A stretch of 64,000 nt of DNA from Lineus longissimus (GCF_910592395.1 NC_088321.1:11658001-11722000); one strand, 5' to 3'. Positions 14,163 to 24,976 are shown, counted from the first letter of the stretch. Program-made: numbers and translations. The notes: a model not told the origin generated them from the sequence alone.

Positions 14163-14422
14163 GTAAATTAATACTAAAATTTCCATGCACACAACAACCA
14201 TGTATTTACATGTACTTAAATAAATTCCCACGTGTGATGTTGTCTGTCTCACTAAAGCTTAACGTATTGCATAGAAGTAAACCAGTTACTGAATGCTACA
14301 CAACTTAATAATGGGTGTGAAGGAATTCCAGCTATTTCTCATTCCAGCTTTGTCCCTAAACTCCGATTGCCATGGATTTTGTTTTTCAAAAGGCGCAGCT
14401 CATCATTAATTCATGATTACAG

Positions 14423-14669
14423 GTAATGTTTCGACTACCCCTCAACAAAATACAACTGATGGACTAACAACCACGGTGGCACCGACTAATGGCATTGTAG
14501 AAACGTTCAACGATTTTGCGAGATGCATGGCAGTGTGAATACGAAAAGACTTCTAGAACATTCTGAAATGGGCAAGAGTATGCGAATTTAAAGTGTTCTG
14601 TTGTAGGGAAAGTCGGACCGAGAGCAGCTAATTCTTCTTGAAGCATCGTTTCAGCAATTCCATTTCCAG
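14423..14669 (+). pseudogene. Decayed module exon at 3' edge of array (lost donor)
   Basis: The acceptor (TGATTACAG/GTAATG at 14422/14423) and the Thr-rich start are preserved, and the linker still encodes DGLTTTVAPTNG. The domain is broken by an in-frame TGA in ATGGCAGTGTGAATACG, an apparent 5-bp net loss near TGTTGTAGGGAAAG, and a changed donor: CCAG/ataaat where working copies have CCAG/gtaaat. Its sequence variant is shared with the decayed module at 84-262. It is most likely not spliced into mRNA, so that exon 13911-14162 would join directly to 14732. Confidence 0.75.
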
Positions 14670-14731
14670 ATAAATTTCCATGTACACCAAACGTGCATTT
14701 GCAACCTCCTATACCCAATTGCTATTTTCAG

Positions 14732-15130
14732 ATGACTCAAACGCAACAACTACAGTAGAAGCGACGATTTCTACAACAACATTAGACACGACGACTGCGC
14801 ATGCAGCAACAGGAGCAGAATCGACGACGACACTTCCGCCAGCTGCAACTGACACAACCGTAATAACTTCATTTAAAACGACGACTTCTACAATAACAAG
14901 AGAAGCGACTTCCTCCGAACCTATAACAACTGTGACACCAACGAATGGCACTTTAGAAACTTTGCAAGAATTTGCGAAATGCATGGCAGCGTGCCTGGGG
15001 AAGGACATCAAGAACGTACTGAAATGGGCAAAAACGTGCACATTTAATGTGACCTGCTGGATACGCAAAGTCGGACCGCCCGCAACTGAATGCCTTCTTG
15101 AATGCATTGTTGAAATAATACCATTTCCAG
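14732..15130 (+). CDS. Module exon with extended mucin-like Thr/Ser/Ala linker
   Basis: This 399-bp exon (133 codons) lies between TTGCTATTTTCAG and CCATTTCCAG/gtaaat. It again has phase-1 boundaries, here G|AT giving Asp. The first ~75 residues are a long Thr/Ser/Ala-rich stretch with motifs such as TTTVEAT, TTTLPPAATDTT and TTTVTPTNGT, as expected for dense O-glycosylation. The cysteine domain follows with exactly the array spacing (3-14-5-11-3) but many replacements, for example CLGKDIKNV and CWIRKVGPPATECLLEC. Keeping spacing and frame despite divergence is good evidence that the exon is coding. The linker may be a spacer between the homogeneous array and the C-terminal modules. No upstream unit in the window has a linker of this length. 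Confidence 0.8.
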
Positions 15131-15390
15131 GTAAATTAATACTCAAATTTCCATGCAGACAACAACAATGTATTTACATGTACTTGAAGTAATTCCCAAG
15201 TGTGACGTTGTCTGTCTCACTAAAGCTTAACGTATTGCATAGAAGTAAACCAGTTACTGAATGCTACACAACTTAATAACGGGTGTGAAGGAATTCCAGC
15301 TATTTCTCATTCCAGCTTTGTCTCTAAACTCCGATTGCCATGATCTATTTTTTTTCAAAAGGCACAGCTCATCATTAATCATGATTACAG

Positions 15391-15642
15391 GTAATGTTTC
15401 GACAACCCCTCAACCAAATACAACTGACGGACGAACAACCACGGTGGCACCGACTAATGGCACTATAGAAACCTGGCAAGAATTTGCGAAATGCATGATA
15501 GCGTGCCTGGGGAAGGACATAAAGAACGTACTGAAATGGGCAAAAACGTGCAAATTCAATGTGACCTGCTGGATAGGCAAAGTCGGACCGGCCACCACTA
15601 AATCTATTCTTAAATGCATTGTTGACATAATACCATTTCCAG
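15391..15642 (+). CDS. Module exon lacking the fifth cysteine
   Basis: This is a 252-bp class 1-1 exon after TGATTACAG and before CCATTTCCAG/gtaaat. It is close to the array consensus but with several amino-acid changes: ETWQEF, CMIACLGKDIKNV, PATTKSILKC and VDIIPFPG. The fifth cysteine codon is TCT (Ser) where other modules have TGT, leaving five cysteines. One partner, predicted to be Cys2 if bonds are nested, would be unpaired or free for an inter-chain bond. Frame and splice sites are intact. Confidence 0.8.
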
Positions 15643-15927
15643 GTAAATTAATACTAAAATTTCCATGCACACAACAACCATGTATTTACATGTACTTCAA
15701 TAAATTCCCATGTGTGACGTTGTCTGTCTCACTAAAGCTTAACGTATTGCATAGAAGTAAACCAGTTACTGAATGCTACACAACTTAATAATGCGGAATG
15801 TTGTGTGAAAGAATTGCAGCTAATCAGATTGACTAACTTTTCATTCCAGCTTTTGTCCCTAATATCCAAATGCCATGTGTGTTTTTTATTTCAAAAGGCG
15901 GAGCTTATCATTAATTCATAATTCCAG

Positions 15928-16179
15928 GCAATGTTTTGACAACCCCTCAACCAAATACTACTGACGAACTAACAACAACAGTGGCACCGACGACTACTCC
16001 AATACCGACTCCGCAGGAGTTTGTGCAATGCATGACAACATGCCTTAAGAAAGACCTGAATGATGTTGATGAGTGGGCGAAAGAATGCAGCTTTAAACCT
16101 ACATGTTGGGTGAGGAAAGTCAGGCCGATGGCAAGCAAATGTTTCTTATATTGCGTTATTTCTGCAACACCGTTTCCAG
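15928..16179 (+). CDS. Strongly diverged module exon, penultimate
   Basis: This 252-bp class 1-1 exon has acceptor ATTCCAG/GCAATG and donor GTTTCCAG/gtaaat. The linker is shorter in sequons (one NTT) and contains TTTVAPTTTPIPTP. The domain has the exact cysteine spacing 3-14-5-11-3, with C-MTT-C, C-SFKPT-C and C-FLY-C. The core Trp after the fourth Cys is kept. The upstream intron is one base longer than in the array around TTAATTCAT, which breaks any reading frame running from intron into exon. This is strong support for the spliced model over an intronless 175-codon gene. Confidence 0.82.
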
Positions 16180-16497
16180 GTAAATTGACATTCAAAGTTC
16201 TTGGTAGACATCAAACATCTGTCAAATATAAATAAGAACTATATATATGTACCCATATGTGTTCCAACGTCAACGTGGTATACGTATGCGTTATACATAT
16301 ACGTATGTGATGACTCATCCATTACATTTTATGATTAAAATAAAAGTTACTGAATGTACGACATCCATGTAATTTTGACTGATGTTATTCGGACTGAAAC
16401 ATATTCAATTTCTTGTATTTTTATTCAAAATATTTGGGAAGTTAGTTATAATCTACGACCACATACTAAGTAACTCACCATTGCGTTTTTATTGCAG

Positions 16498-16745
16498 GCG
16501 GAGTGGCGACAACACCTCGACTGACTACTTCTCATCAAGTTATAACAACGACTGCCCCGACAACCATTCCGATGATTAACGTACATGAGTTTGTGATATG
16601 TATGGAAATGTGTTTGAAGAATAACATTGATAAGGCTGCTGATTTGGCGAAAGAATGCAAATATGAAGTGTCATGTTGGAGAGAGAAGGTCGGAAATACA
16701 GCATGTAGATGCCTCCTTCAATGCATGCTTTCTGCAATTCCATAG
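16498..16745 (+). CDS. Terminal module exon with stop codon
   Basis: Acceptor TTTTTATTGCAG/GCGGAG completes a split glycine codon. The coding part is 248 bp and ends SAIP followed by TAG at 16743-16745, where upstream modules would continue to a PFPG splice junction. The linker contains TTTAPTTIPMIN. The domain keeps the 3-14-5-11-3 spacing (C-MEM-C, C-KYEVS-C, C-LLQ-C) and has a seventh Cys in GNTACRC. No sequon remains. The protein therefore ends with a module and no transmembrane or GPI-like tail, which suggests secretion. The intron before it is 16180-16497. The nearest clear AATAAA I see downstream is at 17497, possibly inside a mobile element. Confidence 0.8.
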
Positions 16746-17100
16746 CCCGGTAATTGATTATTAATCTTTCTTTGCATATACAGCGGCAATATTCTAACCT
16801 TCCCGATCGACGTGTCACTATATCTTATAAATCTAGACTAGCAATTACCCATGCTCCGCACGGAGTTAGGGCATGGACACATGGCGTATTCGGTTAAGCT
16901 GCTTAATATTTGTGGGAAGAGGAGGGGGGGGGGGAGCGTGTCGGATTTGCCGGGGGGAATAACCAACAGAGAGAAACATTTGTATTTCATATTGATTATG
17001 ATCCGGTCATTATTTGCCGTTATTTGCCGCCTCAAAATAAGCAATATAAACGGGTTATTTACATACTAATTAGATACTTTTACTTGAAACAAGTTCTCTC
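16746..17100. other. 3' flank of the module gene, no coding signal
   Basis: This stretch follows the stop codon and probably holds 3' UTR and flank. It includes a G-rich run at about 16920-16936. I see no close AATAAA and no credible exon. Confidence 0.5.
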
Positions 17101-17521
17101 CAAAATTCAACCGAAAGTTTAAAACCGTGTTCCATAAAGAGGCCTTCTGGTATTTTCTAGTATCAGGCGACATTCCGATGGGATTTGAATGATCATGGTG
17201 GGACTATGTGGTTGTCGTTATGTATTGTTGTCTGTTTTAATCGGAGTTGTAATAATAGCTTGGCGTATATATTGGCATTTGGTCGAGGCTCAGAATCTAT
17301 ATCATCTATTATCTATTATATCTATATTATTGTTATACTATTGCCGTATTTACTGCTGGTTGTGAGATGTACTATTTTAATTACTGCGGTGTTTTATTAG
17401 TAAGATGCAATGTAATGTTTTATCCGGTCTCTGCAGTAAGCAGTTGGTATTCTTTTATTATCTGTACATGTACTGTATTCTTCTGTGAAGGAGGTCAATA
17501 AAGTATTATTATTATTATTAT
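17101..17521 (+). mobile_element. Possible 3' fragment of a non-LTR retroelement
   Basis: The end of an open frame (HKEAFWYFL then SGDIPMGFE and a TGA near 17190) is followed by ~300 bp of T-rich sequence, an AATAAA at 17497-17502 and an ATT microsatellite tail to 17521. A short ORF end, untranslated tail and ATT repeats are typical of 5'-truncated LINEs. Without the RT domain this remains an inference. The AATAAA could alternatively serve the upstream module gene. Confidence 0.35.
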
Positions 17522-17761
17522 AACATTAAATTTTTAAACAACATGCGGCGCGCGCGTGTCATTTTGGCCTGGCGATGTCTCATTGCTATTGCTAAGAAAA
17601 ATTCACTTCGAATATTGACTTGTTGCACAAATTTGCACTTCTTACGAAAATTCCAATGCACAATGATAGTCGATATTCCACTTAGACCTGACCATATATT
17701 CACTGGTGTCCGTTGTCGCTCTTGACTTAAAAGATTCCGGGATTTTCATTATGGGGAGACT

Positions 17762-17995
17762 TAGGCGAGGTCCACAATAATCTATGTACAGCAAGACTGA
17801 TCCAATAAAGAAGCATATAGACGAATCCTGTTGTCCAGCTGTTTGAAGATCAACCAAACTAGAAGGATGTTGGTTTCACCAGTGAAACATCCTTTTAGTT
17901 TGGTTGATCTTTAAACAGCTGGACAACATGATTCGTCTATATGCTTCTTTATTGGATCAGTCTTGCTGTACATAGATTATTGTAGACCTCGCCTA
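17762..17995. repeat. Near-perfect ~234-bp palindrome
   Basis: The left arm (from TAGGCGAGGTCCACAATAAT) and the right arm (ending ATTGTAGACCTCGCCTA) are reverse complements over ~115 bp, with about five mismatches and a 4-bp indel near the centre. The centre itself is GTTTCACCAGTGAAAC at 17873-17888, so there is almost no loop. It could be a foldback MITE, a recent inverted duplication, a hairpin-RNA source or a cloning/assembly inversion. I see no clear target-site duplication. Confidence 0.85.
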
Positions 17996-18283
17996 CTACG
18001 TTTTCATTTCGCTACTAGTAGAAATCAGGAAAGTTTATTCAAAGGTCATCGCCAAAAAAAAAGGGTTGCGAAATAATCTCGGGTTGGTAGTGGTATTTTC
18101 TTAGAATTTCGTCTATGTTTTATCCTTTGTAGTCGAATCAAAACGATAACATGATCTTGTTGTTCCTATTATGTGAAGACACTTACATCGCACACGTTCA
18201 TTGTTAAAGTATTGCAGTACAGATGTACATTAATATCTTTAAACGTAAGGCGCAAAATGCCTTCAACAGCTTTTTTGGCAAAG

Positions 18284-18572
18284 CAATATCAACTTACTAA
18301 TAAGTTTCTGTCGCAAAAAATGTTAGGTGACTGAAAACCAATGTCAACTTACTAATAAGTTTCTGTCGCAAAAAATGTTAAGTGACTGAAAACCAATGTC
18401 AACTTACTAATAAGTTTCTGTCGCAAAAAATGTTAAGTGACTGAAAACCAATGTCAACTTACTAATAAGTTTCTGTCGCAAAAAATGTTAAGTGACTGAA
18501 AACCAATGTCAACTTACTAATAAGTTTCTGTCGCAAAAAATGTTAAGTGACTGAAAACCAATGTCAACTTAG
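18284..18572 (+). repeat. 55-bp minisatellite, five copies plus a partial
   Basis: The phrase AACTTACTAATAAGTTTCTG recurs at 18291, 18346, 18401, 18456 and 18511 with exact 55-bp spacing; a partial copy begins at 18566. Copies are essentially identical apart from one base in the first (GTTAGG for GTTAAG). The unit contains the inverted pair ACTTACTAATAAGT. Confidence 0.95.
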
Positions 18573-21500
18573 CGACTTCTCTATGATGCTATGTTACAAT
18601 GCAGTGTTTCATTGGATATTTTATGGTATTATAGGAATTTATTCTGTTTTATGCTTCTCAATAAATCGATTAAAAGAGGCCGATTGTTGTGTAACTTACA
18701 TGTTTAAAATCAGAAATGGAAAGGGATCATGAAGACGCCGACTGGTCTCTCTTCTATGTAATTACATCGGAAACTTGCATTTTTCCACGAGGGAGCCCTT
18801 CGTGCGCCTCAGTTAGTCCACATCAAAGCAATAAATGCATCATCAAGTCATAAGCAAGTTTCTGAATGGAACGCTATTGTCGGACAATTGTCCACATCCT
18901 CATCAGACCAGATTGAGCTGACTGATATGTGCCAGGATTTTAAACAGGAAATGAGGAGGTGCATTTTCACCGCACGAGAAAATGTAAAAAGTAGGCCGAA
19001 TGGCTGATCGTGCGAAATCCACTTTAGTGACTAGTACCAGTTCCATCAAACCGAAACGCCGTGCACTTTGCCCCATCTCTTTGAAATATTGATCGATACT
19101 TGATTCAAACGACATTTCTCATTCCATATTTATCAGAAAATGTCAACGTGATTTATGAAATTAATCTTAGTCATTTCTTCAAGGTATGCATGTCTCCTGT
19201 TATAAAATCAATTAAACATCAAAGCCTTGGTTCTATTTGAACTTCGTAAAGGTACACATACACAATGCAATATGAATGCTATGACATGTAGTTAAGCTAG
19301 GCTATACAGGCTACAACGAGCAGCCGCTGTGAGACTTGGTTACAAAAAAGGGCCATTTGAACGGTACCAAACCAATTAATCCATGACTAGACCAGACCAT
19401 CACCTATCGCTCACGACGTCATGATCGACGTATACGTCTCGTAATTTAATAACGTATTATACTCCGACACTAATCATGACAAGACCAGATCAGATTGTGT
19501 GTGCTTTCACGACATATTGATGACCGATCTCGATCGCCAATACAACTATTGGGTCACGTGTATTAATAATCTCATTGTGTCACTTGTGACGTGTCTTTTA
19601 AAAAAAATAAAACGTTTAAAGAAACGTGGGCTACAGAAAATTTTCAATCATGTCTATTTTGTCACCCTATCATTTCATTAAGTTATGTTTTCGAGTCTAA
19701 GCAGGCATGAAAACATGACAATGGTCTCACTAGCCCCTCCGGGCGTGACGTCAGACGTGATCCTGCCGACGCATGTCATGTCCTGGATTGACCCAGAGAC
19801 CAACATGTTGACATTAACTGCAAGAACCTACACATTTTAGGGTACGTAGAGACTACTACACATTCAAGGCAACTATTTGGTTTTCCGACCAATAGGGGGC
19901 GCCACCTTCGACACCACCTAGTCCCACAAACGATCACAGATCACACCAAATTTGCCTGACTTGGGACCAAGAGCGGGCTCATATACTATGTAAAGGAGAT
20001 TTTCGGGCACATGAGCTGACCTCCATACGATAGCCAGATATATATACTTTGGAGTTGCAGAAAGTGTACTCCATCACAGCTTTTTTTGCTCTACAGCCCG
20101 GAACACGAATCAAGTAAATTCGCACTCGTTGAACTTGGAGAAACCTCGCCATGCGGCTTTGACGTATCATCGTGTATGAGGCCCAATAGAGGGTGGTGAC
20201 TTGGTCCCAAACTCACAGAAAATGCCCTCAAAAAATCACCATAGCATCCTCTGTACATGCAAACTAAGATCATGACGTTATAGTAAATAGTATTTGGAAC
20301 AGGACAGGCCAATCTTATCGATGGAAACGAAGACATTCTCCGCACTGGCTTGTGAGACTCAAACATGAAACTGACAAGTGACAGGTGACTCTCGAACCGT
20401 TACGAGCAAGATATCGTGAATCGTTCGACATGTTCGAGTGTTATGTGGAATCGGCCTGACTCACCACGAGAGAAAATTATCAAATGTTTGCAATTGTCGA
20501 GAGAAATGTGGCCTTTTTTGGCACGAGAAATGTGTCATCTTGCGTAGTCACATCACATTCCGAAAGATAGAAAAATTTCATATGGCCCTAGAAAAAGGGC
20601 TGCCTTTTTATTTCACGGTCACCGCGAACCTCCGAGACATCACTGCAGATGTATTTACTATTTGTGATTTAGTTTACCCTTCGAACCCATGATGTTTCCA
20701 TTGATAATGATGATGCCAGCGACCTTAAAGTCACCACGCAACCTCATAACCAAAATCATATCCTTTTCATGAAAAATGCGACACATTGAGTTAAACCATT
20801 AGGCTCAGCGAAGCCAAACAACGCCAAGGCTCTTTGAGCTCTATCACCAGTTAAAAATGTCTGTTCTCACAACATGTCAAATCTATCTAAAGTGCCATCG
20901 GAGGCAGGTGGATGGCCAAGATAAGCCTCGCAGACAAACCGCGTCTGTGAATTTCATTAAAAACATGCGGCTTGCTGGACGACGATGACAGAGAAGCGCT
21001 CAGTCATTTTTTATACCGGGAAGAAGTGATTCTGGTAAGATGCACTCATTTGCTATTAAGGTGATTCGCTACAGATCATACCGTTTGCTACAATTCATCA
21101 AGAATGCTAGGTCGAATCTGGTTTGGCTGATATGAAAGTTATATTGATTCATGGTGTCATTTAAGGTAACTTTGCATTTTCATTCAAATGAGGGGATTGA
21201 TAACGTTAAGTCTTAAAGCGATGGATGTCGCCCTCTGTTATGACCCATCTGTCATTTCACTGATTGTAGTAAGAGCTACCACGATAAACAGCCTGTGTCT
21301 CATTGAAATGACCAAGCTGCGTCTGATGGGCCTTCGTTTTAACCAGCGTTCTTACTCGGATGGAGCTAAATTGGGGACAAATGTTATTATGCACCGTTGT
21401 CTGTTGTACGTCCATCTCAAATGCTCCTCGCCAATGATTCACTTACGCAAAAATCAATCCAACCCTCAAGCTAAAAGTTCCGAAAATCATCAACAGTTTC

Positions 21501-22734
21501 GAAGGCGCTATGCATCGAAACATAGAATTTAATCTAAACTGACATCAACCCATCAATCGAAAAATGATAGCATAACACATCCTACGATTATGATGAATGG
21601 AGCGAGAAATCACATTTAGTCGACAAAGCAAATTGGAAAGTGTTCGAAATAAGGCGTGCATGATACTCTCTGTGACGTTCGTGTAATCATTTTACGTGTT
21701 CACCAAAAGTCAATATAACTGAACCGGTTTGCTGGTTGAAAATGATAATCCATTCGGTCTTAAGATTAAAACTGATACTTATTTAGCGTTTTGAAAGTGA
21801 TTACGACGAAATGATTATGATTAAATTATTTTGTTCATACTTGCATGCTTCCGATCGGTGGATGGACTTGAAAACAGATTTTGATCTACCGGAACACATC
21901 TGGGAATAAGTCATGATCACCTAACCGAAAATTTCTCTCAATGAGCCTAGTTTTTTTACAATATTTGTTTGCATAATGATAAGGTGTTCTTCTTAAGAAA
22001 ACATATATCATAAGTTGAACAAATTGAACTTTCCAATGACATTAATTACTAATCTGAATATATCACCGATCAAGCCATATTTCAGACCATACACGCATGG
22101 TTGACACTTCAAGAATGATAAGTTTTGGATTATCAAATTGCTTCATCGAGTTGAGTTTGTCAATTGCTTACGGCCGATTCGTGTTATTCATTGCCGTGAT
22201 TACAGACGTCGTAGGGTTTTTAGGACAAATACAGGTTTGGTTGCTCTGATTATGATGGTTTCTGTTTGCATTTCAGACAGGAAACATTTTGTTTCCTTGC
22301 TTGGCTAGTTGAAATGTTAACTCGGCGTGAGGTAGCGTCTAGGAAATCGTAACGCCTAATCACAAACATGAGAATGTGCCTTACTACTTCGCGTGTTACG
22401 CACCTATAAGACTGCACTGCAGCAGATCTGTGAGGTTATCTGAAATTGATATTATGGTTTGTTCATGATATAGAGGATTCTTTCATCGACGAGCGACCTG
22501 TCAGTGATTACTAGAGATGATAGACGGCTCACACGTGACAGCTTGCCGCGCAGCATTCTGCGGACATTGGAATGAGGGCATCATGATATCTTGATGCATC
22601 GGAAAAGAAAAACAAAACAGACCGACACTGATTCTTGTTGAAAAATATTTATATCATTGCGTTTACCACCCCTTAGGCCCCGATTTGATATTGAGAAAGA
22701 AACATAGTTTAACCACTAAAAAGGGACTTATTCA
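18573..22734. other. Non-coding stretch without recognisable genes
   Basis: Open frames here are short (up to 114 codons near 21188-21532), lack recognisable domains and are not supported by paired splice sites. I see no tRNA-like, repeat-array or promoter structure that I can defend. Confidence 0.6.
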
Positions 22735-22869
22735 CCAATGAAATGGCCAGGGCCATTGTGCTCACCTCATGTGAAGGAAAGATGGATGAAGAGCATGGTA
22801 TTGTCATGTAGTGTTAGGTTTGATGTAGGTCCAAGCAATTACAATTTCCCCAAAATGGCCAATTTACAG
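22735..22869. repeat. Possible left part of a composite repeat split by a LINE
   Basis: The block contains GGCCAGGGCCATTGTGCTCACC, resembling in mirrored form the block GGGCTATTGC...GGTGAGCC near 26945-26980. It ends with GGCCAATTTAC, the phrase that begins each 300-bp monomer at 26281 and 26581. The matching continuation GCCATTTGACCTC appears only after the LINE, at 25993. Confidence 0.45.
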
Positions 22870-22935
22870 TACATTTAATAAATAATAAAATTGTTATTTA
22901 TATGGCGCAATTTTCCAGAATTAGTCCTGGCATGT

Positions 22936-24976
22936 TCAAGTGCGCCCTCCCGTCGAGTTGTAGTATTGACTATAGAGTTCTGTTTTTATCTGTCCCCTGA
23001 ATGCATTGTAAGTATTGTTTCTAATGTTACTGTTTAGGCTATTCCATAGCCTAGGGGCACTCCTGGAGAAAGCTCGGCCTCCAAACTTGTCAGTGTTGAA
23101 CCGTGGTTCAATGAGGAGAGCCTGTGCTTCTGATCTCAGGGGCCTGGCTGGTGAGTACAATTTTAGCAGTTCTGTCAAGTATGCTGGCGCACTGCCATTG
23201 ATACATTTGTGGACGAGTGTTAAAATCTTAAACTTTATTCGTGCTCGAATAGGTAGCCAGTGAAGCTCCTTTAGAATTGGCGTAATGTGATCACGTCTTC
23301 GAACTCGCATGACCAGTCGCGCGGCATTGTTTTGGACCACTTGTAGCTTCTGCAAGAGTTCCTCGTTGATGTTAAACAGCATAGCGTTGCAATAGTCTAG
23401 CATTGATAAGACTAACGCTTGGGCGAGTGTTCTGGTGGCATCCTTCGTTAGGCAGTTTCATGCATTTGCGATGTTGCGTAAATGGAAGTTTCCTGAACTA
23501 ACAACTGAATTGACATGAGGCCTCATTGAGAGTGACGAGTCAAAGAGAACTCCCAGGTTTCGTACCGGACCTTTGGCAACACTAACTGTCACCCCAGCGA
23601 CATAGATTGATTCTATACATAATGCCAATAGACGCTGCTGCGTGCCAAACAGCTGAATCTCGGTTTTAACTGGATTCCCTTTCAAGAAGTTTTCTGTGAG
23701 CCGGTCCTGTACGGACCACAGACATGTTTCAACTTGTGTGCAGACAGTCCGCACTGCCTCTTCCTGAGCATCTCGGATACGACGAATTGCTGTATATACT
23801 TGATTATCGTCAGCAAAGCCATGTCTTCCCATGCGATGTGCACTGATGAGATGCCCAAGTAGTAGCACATATATCAGAAAGAGAAGCGGCCCGAGAACCG
23901 AGCCCTGAGGAACTCCGTACACAAGTGGGCTGGCAGCAGATCTTGTTCCCTGAATAGTAACGTATTGGTACCGACAGATATGATCTGAACCACTAAAGTG
24001 CAGTGCCTTTTATCCCAAGTAGATCCCTCATCCTAGTGAGGAGTGTGTTGTGATCCACGGTATCAAAAGCGATGGAGAGGTCCAGAAGGACAAGGATGGC
24101 TGTTTCTCTTTTATCTAGCATACACTGGATGTCATTTTGCACACGCAAGAGTGCCGTCTCCGTACTATGTCCGGCCTTGTACCCAGACTGGAACACATCG
24201 TGCAGATTATGCTGATCCATATACTTGTTCAGTCTTGATGCCACAACTCGTTCTAAGACTTTAGATAGAAATGGTAGGTTACTGACTGGGCGATAGTTCT
24301 GTAGGATTTCAGGGTCTAACGATGCCTTCTTTATGATCGGAGTGACTAAGGCTACTTTCATTGAGCTTGCCACTGTTCCATTCTCCAGGGACTGGTTGAC
24401 AATAGTCATCATCAATGGTAGCAGATCGTCCAAGATATCCTTCAGCATCCAAGTTGGTAGTGGATCTAGCTGGCAAGATTTCGTAGGGGACTGTTGCACA
24501 ATCTTTCGGAATTCAGTATCATTGACAGGGTCAAAGCATGATAAGTCCAACTCAGCGGCTGGCACTACGTAGTCAGTGGTTCTGCTCCGTGACGGCTTTG
24601 GCAGATTCAGACAAATGTTCTTGACCTTTTCAGCAAAGAATGCAACAGACCGGTTTGCTAGATCTTCTGGCTCTGTGAAGTTTGGCAGTTTCGTCTCTTT
24701 CTTCCGGCAGAGGATAGAATTGTAGATCATAAGTAAGCCCTTCCGGTCGGCGCTTGCTGCTTTTATCTTGTTGCTGTAGTAGTCACGTTGTGCTTTCCGG
24801 AGCAATCGGGTGTAGCGGTCTCTGGCTTCTTGGTATATCTCTTTATGGACGGTGAGCTTCGAGTCCCGCCACTTTCGCTCAGCTTTACGTTTAGCGCACT
24901 TTGCAGCATGCACATCATCCGTGAACCAAGGTTGGCTTGGTCGAATAGTCACCATACGTTTACGCTTAAGGGGCAA
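22936..24976 (-). pseudogene. LINE reverse transcriptase and C-terminal domain (broken ORF2, C-terminal part)
   Basis: The first part (24976-23993) contains the linker and RT fingers, with LVTPIIKK, YRPVSNLPFLSKVLERV, SGYKAGHSTETALL and catalytic motif A, LDLSIAFDTVDH. After a TAG (Gln position in relatives) and a small deletion, the frame resumes at 23922 with GVPQGSVLGPLLFLIY (motif B) and FADDNQVY (motif C with the DD pair). An in-frame TGA at 23458 separates the final part, which has MLDYCN, QNNAARLV, HITPILKELHWLP and RLWNSLNSNIR, the C-terminal signature of CR1/L2 elements. All catalytic Asp residues are visible, but no continuous protein is possible. Confidence 0.88.

Larger units (their letters stand above)
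262..14332 (+). repeat. Homogeneous 512-bp tandem array (27 full exon-intron units)
   Basis: The same 512-bp unit recurs head to tail with constant spacing: module exons begin at 599, 1111, 1623 and so on to 13911. By eye I find only about a dozen differences in ~13.8 kb. Substitutions are at 621, 1283, 1403, 6045, 7573, 10597, 10702-10703, 11315 and 12511. There is one 1-bp deletion at 3218 and one 1-bp insertion near 3768-3771. Introns are as identical as exons, so the similarity reflects very recent amplification or gene conversion and not protein selection alone. Each unit holds a 252-bp exon and a 260-bp intron. The copy number in the real genome may differ, since assemblers often collapse or expand such arrays. 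Confidence 0.95.

Noticed and set aside
618-14190. Recurring 86-codon minus-strand frames across the array
   Set aside because: They are shadows of the plus-strand module, repeated only because the DNA is repeated. They show no motif or conservation in diverged modules.
469-14308. Twenty-odd back-to-back 175-codon single-exon genes, each with a possible signal peptide (MGVKEFQLFLIPALSL)
   Set aside because: The frame runs through sequence with clear polypyrimidine tract, acceptor and donor. In diverged copies (14423 and 15928) the upstream part is shifted by one base while the 252-bp module frame is kept. Spliced class 1-1 exons explain all copies; the intronless frame explains only identical ones.
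18284-18572. Possible CRISPR-like array
   Set aside because: Copies are contiguous and identical over the whole 55 bp with no variable spacers, so it is a minisatellite; the genome is eukaryotic.
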